A stretch of 57,026 nt of DNA, from the NCBI GenBank assembly GCA_002179805.1, contig NAVB01000624.1, forward strand, positions 1 to 57,026, in the 5' to 3' direction. The notes beneath the pieces are model-generated. The model did no database searches. It was not told the origin of the DNA and saw only the letters and a list, made by a program, of their open reading frames with translations. How positions within the stretch are numbered: position 1 is the stretch's first letter; each line of letters begins with the position of its first letter. Shown piece after piece: positions 10,460 to 23,571 of this stretch. The DNA comes from Acanthamoeba lenticulata. Lineage: Eukaryota > Discosea > Longamoebia > Acanthamoebidae. A program made the translations under genes and the position numbers.

Positions 10460-11045
10460 ATATATACCCCCTGTAAACGCAACTTGTCAGCATGACTTAG
10501 CCTGTGAATGAACAAAGAAAAGTCTTTTTGAGAGTCATCGCTCGCAAAGCTACAGCCCTCGACTCAAACCTTCTTCTAGCGCCGCGCTCACGTCTTGGTT
10601 GGCCGCGGCGAAGTGGGTCCTGTGGGACAAAAAAAAAAACTTGTCACCTGTGTGAATGTTAACACAAACCCCGAGACCGAACTCCGTGGCGCGTGGGCAA
10701 TCCGCGTGAAAGCAAAGCAAGACCAGGCGAGAAGAGCCACAAAAGTCGCCCGCTACGCGGTCTGCGCCCGCGCCATCACCCGCGTCATCCTCCTTCATCG
10801 CGTCGCACACCTGGAGGACGGGATGGTTGCAACTATGGAGGTGGTCCCTTTTCAAACAAACTCTCCCGGCTTCACAACACAAGTTCCTTCCTCTCTTCCA
10901 CGGGTTGTGGCAACCACGTTCAAATTCAAAGAGCAGCATTCGAATTCGCAGATCATAAGACCCTCAACGACCTGCGAGACGAAACCTCCACAGAAGGGCA
11001 TCTTGCACAACGAGTTGAGCCACACCACAGCGAAGGAACTCGAGA
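10460..11045. other. intergenic region with a weak minus-strand ORF
   Basis: 586 bases between the mitochondrial-type gene and the PP2C gene. A minus-strand frame (about 10557-10840) could splice over the T-run at 10630 to give CDAMKEDDAGDGAG, then THFAAANQDVSAALEEGL and a stop. A plus-strand frame also exists in the same place. Neither has a recognisable domain, so no gene is called. The part next to 11046 presumably holds the phosphatase promoter. Confidence 0.3.
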
Positions 11046-13130
11046 ATGGGCGACTCATCCACCACTACCATGGCCTCCTCAAACCTGAGCACACCCGAGC
11101 AAGCAGTCCCCATTAGCGCTTCTCCTCGGCGGGCAAGGAGCCGCGCCATCTTCGGTCCTTCGTGGCCGCAGCAGGACCTGCCCACACTCGAGAAGAGGGT
11201 CATCGACCAACTCAAGGCCACACAGACGCCCACCTCGCTGGTGGAGTCGGCGCTCAGGAGCATGAAGGAGCCCAATGCTAGCCATACTGCGGAAGAGTTC
11301 CAGCAGGCGTTACAGACGCTCCTCACGTACTTGCTCAATATCAAGCACCACCCGGAGAGCGCCCACTTCAAGCACATTGGCGTACACAACCCCAACTTTA
11401 AGTGGAAGGTGCAAAGGTACACCTTGACTTGCCACTTCAACCGGTTGGTTTCCCCCACGATCGTTTTCACTGATCGCCTCTTGCCTCCTCTTGGCTCTTG
11501 GTCTCTGTTCAGCGTGAATGGCGCTGTGGAGATCCTGCTTATGGTCGGCTTTAGGCTCAACGGGGATGAGGACTGCCTGGACCTGCACGATTCCCTTCTG
11601 GATAAACGCACGCTGGATCTGCTTATCGAGCGTCTCCAGCGCGAGCTCACGCTTCACTTCCAGCACAGCCGTAAGTACTCCACACTTCCCCGCATTCTTG
11701 ATTCGTTCGCTCTGCTCACAAGGCTTGTTCAACGTAGGTTTCGTGCGGAAAAAAGGCCTCCAGGGCTCGCCCCTGCGCGACCGGCCCGTGGAACTCAGTC
11801 CGAGCTACCGATTTCCCATCGGCTATGCCGATATGACGGGTCGCCGGCCCACGATGGAAGACCAGATCATCATCAAGTAAGCACCTCCCTTTCCTCTTCT
11901 TCGTCAAGTACAGGTTGCTCATCGTCATCATCATTGGTGAAACTTCGTCAGGGGTATGTATCGCGGCTACCCGGACGAGGACTTTGTGGGCATGTTCGAC
12001 GGGCACGGAGGGAAAGGCGCCGCCGACTTGGCTGCGGCCACGCTCTACCAAGAGCTCTGGAAATACGTCACGCTGCACAAGGAAAGGGGCGTTAAGCTTG
12101 AGGACGAAGATACCCTCATCACCAAAGTGGTCAGGTACGAGTGGCCCTCCCCTTTCTGAACATGAGATGACGAAAGGTTGACGTGTGTGTGTGCGTTCGC
12201 CAGGGAGAGTTTCCTCTCAACCAACAGCAAGATTTGCCAAACTCTCAACTTGATCGGCGACTTCTCTGGAACGACCGTCCTCATGTCGTGGATCATCGGC
12301 CAGAAGCTCGTCGTTGCCAATGCGGGCGACTCGCGCGCTGTATTGTATAAAGATTCGGGTATGTGTCCTGCCACCAGTCTCTCTCTCTCTCTCGAGTTGG
12401 TGCCTTCATGAATGCTCACCGCCTGCCAATTCTCTTCCTCTTGTTCTTGCAGGCAAGATCGTCCGCCTGAGCAGGGATCACCGGCCTGAAGATCCGGACG
12501 AGAAGCGGCGGATAGAAGCGCTCGGTGGGCGTGTGGTCACTCTTCCTCAGGTTTGTTCTTCACACAACCGGAGGACCGTCATCAGAACTCGTTCGCTAAC
12601 AAGCTTGAATAATGCAGGACGCACCCCGCCTCAACGGAACGCTGAGCGTGAGCCGTGGCTTCGGCGACTTTGACTTGCAGCCCTGTCTCAGTCCTGAGCC
12701 CTACATCAACATTGTGCCTCTCAGCCCAGATGACAGGTACAGTTGCAGCTCCCCGTCAAAGACTCCCAAGTTCTTGGCTGAGTTTGTGTCCGCACACAGA
12801 TACCTGATCCTGGGCTGCGATGGCCTGTGGGACGAGGTGGATGAAGAAAAGGTGGGCGAGCTCTTGACAAAGTGGCGCAAGCAAATCAAGGAGCAGGCGC
12901 TGCAAAAGGAGGAGGATCAAGCCCGGCTGCGGCGGATGACCGCAAGCACGTCCAACGGGAGGAACTACCCCTTGACCGGGTCGGGCTCGTCCATGTCCAC
13001 GCTAGGCCCCACCAACGGCGAGAGCAGCGCCATGGAGGCCTATCAGCTCGCGAGGATGCTTGTGGATTACTCCTACACCAGCGGCAGCTACGACAACATC
13101 AGCGTCATCGTTGTACAGCTCAAAGACTGA
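11046..13130 (+). CDS. PP2C-type protein phosphatase with N-terminal PUB domain
   Basis: Metal-dependent Ser/Thr phosphatase fused to a PUB (PUG) domain. After a disordered start (MGDSSTTTMASSNLST) comes a helical region and the PUB core: HFKHIGVHNPNFKWK, then VNGAVEILLMVGFRLNG and LDLHDSLLDKRTLDLL. In PNGase and UBXD1 this fold binds the C-terminal tail of the ATPase p97/Cdc48. The PP2C motifs follow in order: RRPTMEDQIII, FVGMFDGHGGKGAADL, FSGTTVLMSWI, VANAGDSRAVLY, RLSRDHRPEDPDEKRR, LSVSRGFGDFDLQP, LILGCDGLWDEV and SYDNISVIVVQL. All key metal-binding Asp residues appear intact, so it should be active. At least seven short introns interrupt it, one with a (CT)n tract. The start is the first ATG in frame. 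The stop faces the convergent DusA-type gene 85 bases away. The architecture suggests a phosphatase docked on Cdc48 (inference). Confidence 0.88.
12378..12393 (+). repeat. (CT)n tract in PP2C intron
   Basis: Pure TC dinucleotide run inside an intron of the phosphatase gene, before the acceptor. Confidence 0.8.
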
Positions 13131-13215
13131 GAGACGTCTTTTGTTTTTTGATCATTTTCGAATTTAAATACTTTTTTTCCCTTTAATTTGTTGGTTGAGT
13201 TGAGCCCTTCTTCCT

Positions 13216-15285
<2,070 letters not shown>

Positions 15286-17827
15286 ATGTTTGGATCAAAG
15301 CAAGAGCAACTCTCACCCGGGGCTGTTACAGCCTTGTTTGCGCGCCAGAGCCTGCTGCAACCGGTGCTGCAGGTGTTGGACAGCATCACCGACACACCTG
15401 CCCATGGACCAGCGCGCTACCGGTTTGTCCCCCCCCCCCTTCCAGCTCATGGAAGTTCGTGCTGACACGTCGGGGAGCATGCAGAGTTCATTTATCAGAC
15501 GGAGAACACTACATGAGCGGTCTTCTTACTGAGCAAGTCCCCGTCGGTTGCTTGGTGAGGTTGTGGGAGTTCTACATCGCAACCACGGCGGACGGAACTA
15601 CTCTCTGCCTTGTCTTCGGATTAGAGCTCGTTTCCTCGGCACAAGCCATCATCAACGAATGCAGCCTGCACGATATCGCCGTCGAAGCCTCAATCGAGAC
15701 TTCATCTGCGTCGTCACCTGCCATCAACGCGGCGATGCCCCCCTCCTCTCTGCCAACGGCGTCGTCCAAAGCCTTTGATATGTCAACGCTGGTCGCCGCG
15801 ATGCCCTCTGCGCCTGCACCTGATGATGTCGTGTCAATCAACTCTTTGAACCCCTACATGGTACACTGAGCCTCCCCACTCATGAGTCTTCTGCTTTCCT
15901 CTTACTGAAAGGTGCGTGCAGCCCACGTGGACGATTAAGGCCAAGGTGACCACCAAGGGTCCCGTTAGGTTGTTCAAAACCCAACATAGTGAAGGAAAGC
16001 TGATGAAAGTTAGCTTGGTGGATAACTCAGCAGAGATTGAAGCGGTCCTATTCAACCGTGAAATTGACAAGTTTGAACATTTACTGCAGGAGGGTCAGGT
16101 GCGTCCCTTACAATTCCTTCTCTGCTGTCAGAAGTCTCATTTAAGTGTCATGATCGCTGGGACAACTTCAGGTCTACCTTATCAGCAAGGGAAGTATATC
16201 ACTAGCCAACAAAAAGTTCTCGAAGAAGATCAATCATGACTACACGATCACGCTTAACAGCAGATCCATTGTGAAACACCTGCCGTTTGACATGTCCATT
16301 TGTGATGTTGCACATTTGGGCTGCTTGGTGCCTCTGGCTGAGGTGCGCCACAAAAGTGTTGATGACATTATCAACACCATTGGTACTGCCACTCTTCTTC
16401 CTTTCTGGGTTTTTAGTCTTCTAACAGCTTTTGAACTAAAGGACTGGTTACAAAGGTGGAATCCTTGACTTCGATCCAACTAAAGACCGGACGAACGGCC
16501 ACTAAGCGCCTCGTTACTCTTGCAGCGCCTGACACTCAAATAGAGCTCACATTGTGGGCTTCTTTGGTTCGTGCAGCTGCAGTTCTCTTTATTGAACCAA
16601 TACTGATAGTTCCCTGGTGCAGGCTGATTCCTTCCACGGCAGAGTGGGAGATGTTCTGGCAATCAAAGGGGCTTGCGTGCGTGAGTGGCAAGGTAGGATG
16701 ATGGACTCTTTGAAACTAGTCTTGTTGTTTTCTGCAGCTTACTGACATACACATTAGGGAAATCTTTGACGTCACTCAGCGACACCCTGCTGCAGATCAA
16801 TCCACCACTCCCAGCTACAAACGAACTCCAGAGCTGGTCTGTTCGCCACACAGCATGACTATCAAAGATCAGACAGTTAACCATCCTCTTTGTTTCTGCG
16901 CGATGCCAGGTGGCGCAGTGCAGGTCAAGTGTCACCGACAAGAACCATCCAGAGAACGTCGCCAACACGCCACCAGAAGAGTGTGACGTGCACCGTTAAG
17001 AAGATGCATGAATTACAGCTTCAGGTAGGGTGTCTCGCAGGGGGTCGCTCACACCCATCGACTCACTTTGGGGCAGGACGGGCCAGTTTTTGCTACTGCT
17101 GATGTCACGGTAATGAATATCAAGCGTGAGCACCTGTTCTACCGCTCCTGCCCGAGCTGCAGCAAAAAGGTTCGTTGGCTCAGGGCAACGTGGGCGGTAA
17201 GAGGTGGGAAGATCTTACGCAGCCCGTGCGTGGGTTGACAGGTTCAGGAATTGGAGTGGGGCAAGTACCACTGTGATCGATGTGCCACAACGCTTGATCA
17301 CTGCCAGTACCGGTGTGCACCCGTACTGGGCAACGTAGGCTTTGTGCTATTACTCATCAGGTGCTTCACGTCGTGCAGGTACATTGCCTGCGTTTACGTT
17401 TCGGACCACTCGGGCTCAATGTGGATAAGCGCCTTCAATGAGACCGCGGAGCAACTCTTGGGTGGCGTCACGGCGGCAGAAGTGGCCCGCTTTTCCGCTG
17501 AGCCCGTGCGCCGCCGCTTTCCCGTGTGACCTACCTACACCAGACTCATCATGGCATGATTCTGTTGTTATCTTTTCCCAGGCTTCACGTTCACTTGAAC
17601 GCGTCGTGGGGGACGCTTTGTTCAAGAGATGGCGGTTGCGCCTGCGGCTGTCCCAGCTTGCTGAGACTGGCCGTATCAAGTACGCCGACGTGCTGCCTCC
17701 TTTCGTTCTTCTTTTGATACTCACCACACGCTTCCATGTGCGCAGTGCCTCCGTTGTCTCTGCGCAGCCCGTTGAGTTTGCCGCTGTGGCTCGCGAGGCC
17801 GTCAGCCACATCTCGCAGTGGCTGTGA
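15286..17827 (+). CDS. RPA1: replication protein A 70 kDa subunit
   Basis: Large subunit of the nuclear single-strand DNA-binding complex used in replication, repair and recombination. Domains in order: the N-terminal OB fold (LSPGAVTALFARQSLLQPVL, then SDGEHYMSGLLTEQ); a Ser/Ala-rich linker; DBD-A (PTWTIKAKVTTKGPVRLF, then KLMKVSLVDNSAEIEAVLFN, VYLISKGSI after splicing); DBD-B (SVDDIINTIG, then IELTLWA, VLAIKGACVREWQGK, ending ELQSWSVRH); and DBD-C with a zinc ribbon (FYRSCPSCSKKV, then YHCDRCATTL) followed by YIACVYVSDHSGSMWISAFN. All four Zn cysteines are present. About ten short introns are needed. The start at 15286 gives MFGSKQEQLSPGAV, matching where the family begins. The stop is only 37 bases before the next start on the same strand. 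Confidence 0.92.
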
Positions 17828-17864
17828 GGTTTAAAAAAAAACTACCAACAATAAAATTTTTTTT

Positions 17865-20070
17865 ATGTGTCGACGCCAACAGCTTTTGCCAAGACGCAGC
17901 TTCCGCCAACCCCCGCAAGTGAGGGGCAAGCTGGTGCCGTCTGGCCGCACGATGCTCCTGTGCTGCAGACACTGATAGGCCCTGAGTTCGATCATATGCA
18001 GCACACAAACGGAGCAGCAAAGCTTGACAGGCGAGTGGAATCCCTGCTGCGACGATTCGAGCCCTCAACCACAACAATCACAGGAATTGGCTTCCTTGTT
18101 GATGCCTACGGTGCGAGCTCCTTTCAAACTACACAAACTGTGTGCGCCTCTATTAACTTGGTTTTGTTTGTCGCTTGCTGCAGTGCTCTTCAGCATCAAT
18201 CTTGTGAACAACACGCTGGAGCGGGTTTATCCACGCCAAGCTGATGAGTTCACCATTTCTGCCATCACAAGCAGCGTCGTCATCGTACGTTTGTGTGCAC
18301 AGACTTCCTCCTGTCGTGCCAAGACAGTTTCGCTTCTCACGCGCTTCTTTCTTGGCACGGTGCAGGGCACGCTCATCGGCCAGCTGCTGTTTGGATTGAT
18401 AGCCGACCAACTGGGAAGGAAGGTGATGTTCGTGCTGAGCATGGCCCTGGTCATCGTCGGCACTTTAGGGAGCGCTCTCCTCTCGTGGAACGTGTGGATC
18501 ATCTCGGTGTTCTTTTGTCTCGGTGGCGTAGCTACATCCCACTCCCGCTCGCCCGCCGCGCCGAAGGCTCCGCATGTGCTCACTGGCATCTGCTTGTGCG
18601 CGATGCAGGTCTATGGCGGTTCATTTTGGGTGTCGGCTTGGGGGGCGAGTACCCCCTCACCGCCATCATTACCAGCGAAGTGTTTGAGAACGACGCCAAC
18701 CGGGGCGCACGCATCGCCTCCGTCTTTTCGCTCCAGGTAGAGCTCTCCTTCGTCCTCCTGAGCAAGAGCAGCATAGACGACTAACAATCACTTTTCCTAC
18801 TTGAAGGGCTGGGGCAAGCTCGTGGCGCCGCTTGTCATGTTCTTGTTGCTGATCATCGCCGGTGAAGATCTGGACCTGGTGTGGCGGTACGTGATGCTCG
18901 CCTTCGACTGTGCGCAGCGTGTCGTGTGAAACATGCTTCAGTTTCTATGGATCGTTCTCACCATCACCGCGCTTGACGCAGGTTGGCCCTCGGCCTTGGC
19001 GCCATTCCCGCGTTCATCACGTTTTGGCCGCGTTTGGGCATGCATGAGACCAAGGCCTTTGTCGAGGTTCGTTAGTTGGTCTGAGACCGTCCATCACACC
19101 AACCGCTTCTTCTTTGCACGGCAAGCTCACCTGCTCGATAATTCATGCTTCAGGAACAAAAAAAGAATGAGCCCATCAACTGGCGAAACCTGTTTGAGAG
19201 CTACTGGCCCAAGCTTTTGGGCACCTGCAGCACTTGGTTCCTCTTGGACTCGGTGCTCTACGCCAACGGGTGCGTGCCTCTCCCCCACCGACTGGCCTTG
19301 GACTGGTAAATGCGGAATTGTTACTTATCGTGATGTTGTGGCTGAGCAGCCTCTTTACCGGAACACTTTTGGAGACGGCGGGCCTGAGTGGCAACGAGGG
19401 CGAGAAGCCGCTGTTGCTTAACGATGCCAAGATGACGATGATCGTGGCCTTTATCGGGCTGCCCGGTCACTGGCTAAGCATCTATCTTATCGACCGCTGG
19501 GGCCGTCGCACCCTCCAGATGTGGGGCTTCGCGCTGATGACGGTGCTCTACATGGTGCTGGGCGGCTTCTTGGACTGGATCACCATGTTTTCGCCGGCGT
19601 TCATCTTCCTCTACGGCCTCACCTACTTCATCGCCAATGCGGGGCCCAATACGACGACCTATGTTCTGCCGGCCGAGGTGTTCCCGACCAAGATCCGCTC
19701 CACTTGCCACGGCTTGTCGGCAGCGTGTGGCAAGGCCGGTGCGGCCATCGGCACCATCGTGATGCGTCCAATGCTCGAGCAGTGGGGCGTGGGCGTGACG
19801 CTCATGATCTGCGGCGGCGTGTGCGCAGCGGGCTACCTCATGACGGTTCTTTTTGTCGACGAGACGGTGGGTAAAACGCTGGAGGAGCTCAACGAAGAGG
19901 ACGACGAACTCAGCCTTCTCTTCTCCGATCCCGAGCTGGCCGAACGTCTGCGTCGGGAGGAGCGGCGCCTCACACTCATCTTCAACCGCGGCAACAATAA
20001 CGATGCCGACCTCAACTCTGTCCCGCTCACCAGGCTTGGGCTTACCATGGACTCAGCCAAACTGCGGTGA
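17865..20070 (+). CDS. inorganic phosphate transporter, PHO84/PHT1-like (MFS)
   Basis: Twelve-helix major facilitator protein, probably a proton-coupled phosphate symporter of the plasma membrane. The N terminus needs a 51-base intron (17913-17963) joining MCRRQQLLPRRSFRQPPQ to TLIGPEFDHMQHTNGAAK. Helix 1 starts at GIGFLVDAYDLFSINLV after splicing. The MFS signatures follow: GQLLFGLIADQLGRKVMF (loop 2-3), then WRFILGVGLGGEYPLTAII, which matches the PHT1 G-G-x-Y-P-L signature. A cytosolic loop has KNEPINWRNLFESYWPKL, and the C half has YLIDRWGRRTLQMWGF and YVLPAEVFPTKIRSTCHG. About eight introns. The C-terminal tail is acidic then Arg-rich (DETVGKTLEELNEEDDE). Organic-ion and sugar transporters are less likely because of the phosphate-type signature. 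Confidence 0.87.
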
Positions 20071-20315
20071 CCTTGGCTCCGTCCTCGAATGCGTTCGGGG
20101 TCGGCCTTCGCCTTCATTCATGTACAGCCAAGAAAAAAAAGTAAATTGTATTTTTATCTGTTTTGTGCAGCTTTCGCGCAGCCTAGCAGAGTCGACAAAA
20201 ATGCCACCCAGCGCTCTGTGTGCTGGCAAGAGACAAAGGTGCAGGCTAGCGAGCACTGGGGTGAAGCGAATTGCAGGACAAGAGCCGCGCATCACAACAC
20301 ACTACACAGCAAAGA

Positions 20316-21959
20316 ATGGCGGACACGATGGAAATCGAGAAGGGTGGCGACAAGCCCAAGACGCTGGAGGAGGCTCTGCAGGAAGAAGAGATCGACCCAG
20401 AGATCCTCAGCAGCTCAGTGGACGACATCACCGCACGTACGAGGGCACTGGATCGCGAAATCCAGATCCTAAGACACGAGCAGAACCGACTTCACCACGA
20501 GCAGGCTGGCCTTAAGGACAAGATTAAGGAAAACAACGAAAAGATTAAGCTCAACAAGCAGCTCCCCTACCTGGTGGCCAACGTGGTTGAGGTACGCTTT
20601 CGCTCAAGTGATCCAGTGCGCATCTTCGCCAGCCTCGAGATGCCTGCTTAGTTTCCTGCTTCTTGCACAGTTAATCGATGCCGAGCCTGAGGAAGAGGAG
20701 GAGGGTAGCTCCATGGAGCTGGACGCGCATCCAGCCACCGGCAAGTGCGCTGTTATTAAGACATCCGACCGAAAGGTGCTTGTCTCTTTCGTTCCCTTGC
20801 ACTGACACTCAGATCTTCATCGGGGTAACTTTCATTAATTGACTAATGTGCCTTTTGTTCACGCTTACAGACCATTTTCCTGCCCGTGGTGGGTTTGGTG
20901 GATCCTGCTGAGCTGAGGCCCGCCGACCTCATCGGCGTGAACAAGGACAGCTATCTCATCCTGGACACCCTGCCGCCCGAGTACGACGCACGCGTCAAGG
21001 CGATGGAAGTCGACGAGCGACCCACGGAGGACTACTCTGACGTCGGTGGCCTTCACAAGCAGATCGAGGAGCTCATCGAGGCCGTTGTGCTTCCCATCAC
21101 CCACAAGGATCGTTTCCTCTCCATCGGCATTCAGCCGCCCAAGGGTATTTTTCCCCTTCTCCGTGTCATCGTGCAACTTGCAATCAGTTTCAGGCTGACG
21201 TGAAGCGCTTGGTTATCAGGTGTGCTGTTGTACGGCCCGCCCGGCACGGGCAAGACGTTGATGGCTCGCGCCTGTGCCGCGCAGACCAAGTCGACTTTCC
21301 TCAAGCTCGCCGGTCCGCAGCTAGTGCAGATGTTCATCGGTGACGGTGCCAAGCTGGTGCGCGACGCCTTTGCGCTGGCCAAGGAAAAGGCGCCCGCCAT
21401 CATTTTCATCGACGAGCTCGATGCTATCGGCACCAAGCGCTTCGACAGCGACAAGTCGGGTGACAGGGAGGTGCAGCGTACCATGCTGGAGCTCCTCAAC
21501 CAGCTCGACGGCTTCAGCAGCGACCTTAGCGTCAAGGTCATTGCCGCCACCAACAGAATTGACATCCTCGATCCGGCTCTCCTTCGCTCGGGACGTCTCG
21601 ACAGGAAGATCGAGTTCCCACTGCCCAACGAGCAGGCCCGCGCCTCCATTCTCCGTATCCACTCGCGCAAGATGAACGTGAGCAAGGACGTCAACTTTGA
21701 GGAGCTCGGCCAGAGCACGGAGGACTTCAACGGCGCGCAGCTCAAGGCCGTCTGCGTGGAGGTACATCTCAGACTCTTTCTGAAAAGTCGAGGCGACTGT
21801 CACAGTCAAGGGACTAAGAAGAGCATGTTTTCTGCTGAACACCAGGCGGGCATGCTTGCGCTGAGGAGAGACGCCGAGGAGCTCAGGCACGAGGACTTCA
21901 TGGAGGGCATCGCGGCCGTTCAGGCAAAGAAGAAGAAGAGTCTGCAGTACTACGCATAA
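20316..21959 (+). CDS. PSMC3: 26S proteasome regulatory ATPase Rpt5 (subunit 6A)
   Basis: One of the six AAA ATPases of the 19S base that unfold substrates and open the 20S gate. The N-terminal coiled coil ([20 protein letters not shown]) is followed by the OB segment ([10 protein letters not shown], then KTSDRK joined to [12 protein letters not shown]) and the Rpt5-typical [19 protein letters not shown] domain: Walker [21 protein letters not shown], the pore loop [14 protein letters not shown], Walker [15 protein letters not shown], sensor and Arg-finger region [20 protein letters not shown]. The C terminus [10 protein letters not shown] carries the HbYX-type tail that docks into the 20S alpha ring. 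Four or so introns; start at ATG 20316. An acidic insert ([16 protein letters not shown]) in the OB region is longer than in most relatives. It is convergent with the RING gene. Confidence 0.94.
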
Positions 21960-22189
21960 AAGACGCGTGTGTGGTGCCCCCTAAAAGGGCACTTGCTCTC
22001 CCTCTCTCTTGACTTCTTTGTAAGTTAATTTTGTTCATACGCGCCTCTCTCTGTTCTCCTTCACCAATTCTTCGTCATCTCTGTCTTTCAGAACGTTAGG
22101 AGTGGGAGTATGTAGTGGACCAACCAGGTGGGTTGGGGGAGAGGGTGTCTTCGAGCTTGTGCTTCAAGCTTCTTTTTGTGGTCTTGTGC

Positions 22190-23571
22190 TCAGCATTTGT
22201 ACAGCTTCTGCACGCAGCGTATGGGACTTCGGCAGATGGGGCAGCCCGCGTCCAGACGCAGCCCATCTGCGCACCTGTTTTTCATGCGCACGGATGAGAA
22301 CACGATCCATCGACCGGCACCACCAAAAGAGAGGGATGCGGCGCACGAGGCACAAAGCAGAGCGTGGCCACAGTCGAGGATCACGGTGTTGATCGGAGAC
22401 TCAAAGCACAACTTGCACAGGTCGCTATCGTCGTCTCGGATGGCGTCGGCATTGAGTTGGGCCACAGGAGTCGCCCCGGAATGTGATAGTGGTGAGGCTT
22501 GTGCAGCCGTCGCGCATGAGGAAGTGGATGTTTCGGAACACGATGAATTGGTGGACGCTTCGGATTCAAGCTCGCAAGTCCGTGTAGTGGTTGTCGTCGT
22601 GGTGGTGGCGCTAGCAAGGGACTCTGATGGTTGTGACATCACAACTCGCATCGCTTTTTCCTCCTTCCCTGCACACACAAGTCATGACTCAGCACCAACG
22701 TTCCCTTGGTGACAGGCGGAGGGCGCCAAACCAGAGGCCAAAAGGCTGAACAAGTAGTTAAGCAAGGCAAGCACTTCCTTCTCTTCCATCGAGTCCAGCC
22801 GGCCAGTCTTGACCAGGTTACGATTGATCCACTTCCAGTGCTCCAATATCTGAACCACACGGTCAGCTACGCTGTTTCACGGTCGTACTGCATCAGCACC
22901 GCCTTCTGTCGACTGACCTCTTTGAAGCTGCTGGCCAAAGCGACGGCATGGAACGGTCGCACACTGAGGATGACGCGGTACGGCTCTTGTCTGCACGACG
23001 CTGCTGCATCAGCCTCGAAGACGACGAAAACACAGTGCCCTTGGAGACGTACGGAGAACGAGACACCACCGACCGAAAAGCGAAGAAGAGCTTCTCGACA
23101 GGTTTGTCGGCGGTCAAGTGCCGCTGCAGCACAAAGTAGCCCTTACGCTTGACCTCTTCCCACCCGGTCCATTGCCCTCCTTCGAGGACACGCACCACAA
23201 CAGGGTGACCGACGGGTCAGCACGTTCGCCACTTCCCTCCCCCCTTCCCCAGGAGAGCCTGACTTGGGTACCTGTCGTAGCGTTGGGTTCTATCCACATG
23301 CTTTCCGGCACGGAGTGAATTTGTGGAGGTATTCGTCGCGGTGCCTTCTTGGGGGAAGCTTGTCGCCCACCTTGTCGCTGCCGTTCGGAGAACTCGACCA
23401 CGGAGCACAACAAAAATAAAAATAAATAAAATAATACCAGAGGAAAACGGAAATCAGAAAAATGTGAAGAAGCTGTTCTTCGTTACGGGTCACGAGCTTC
23501 TCCGTCTTTGGTGCGCTCTGTGCCGCTGGGGCGTGGAACGACAACGCAAAAGCATCGAGATCAATCATCAT
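22190..23571 (-). CDS. RING-finger protein, probable E3 ubiquitin ligase
   Basis: The C-terminal C3HC4 RING is split by one intron: DLCKLCFESPINTVILDCGH, ALLCASCAASL, then GCPICRSPIRCVQKLYKC, ending at the stop at 22190. This RING type resembles those of MUL1 and IAP proteins. Upstream is a Thr/Ser-rich linker and a helical region (VVQILEHWKWINRNLVKTG, then DSMEEKEVLALLNYLFSLL). Before it lies a segment GYFVLQRHLTADKPVEKLFF that I cannot assign. Further exons include PPQIHSVPESMWIEPNATT and a first exon beginning MMIDLDAFALSFHAPAAQSA. The start codon 23569-23571 overlaps the opposite-strand ATG of the Mpv17 gene by two bases. The next ATG in frame (23566-23568) is equally possible. Substrate unknown. 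The exon joins before 22870 are less certain. Confidence 0.7.

Noticed and set aside
10557..10840. Possible minus-strand CHCH-like small protein
   Set aside because: Cysteine spacing does not fit a twin Cx9C or Cx3C pattern, and the splice over the T-run is speculative.
10595..11116. Plus-strand frame before the PP2C gene
   Set aside because: No recognisable domain, it starts at a weak codon, and it overlaps the likely promoter and a competing minus-strand frame.
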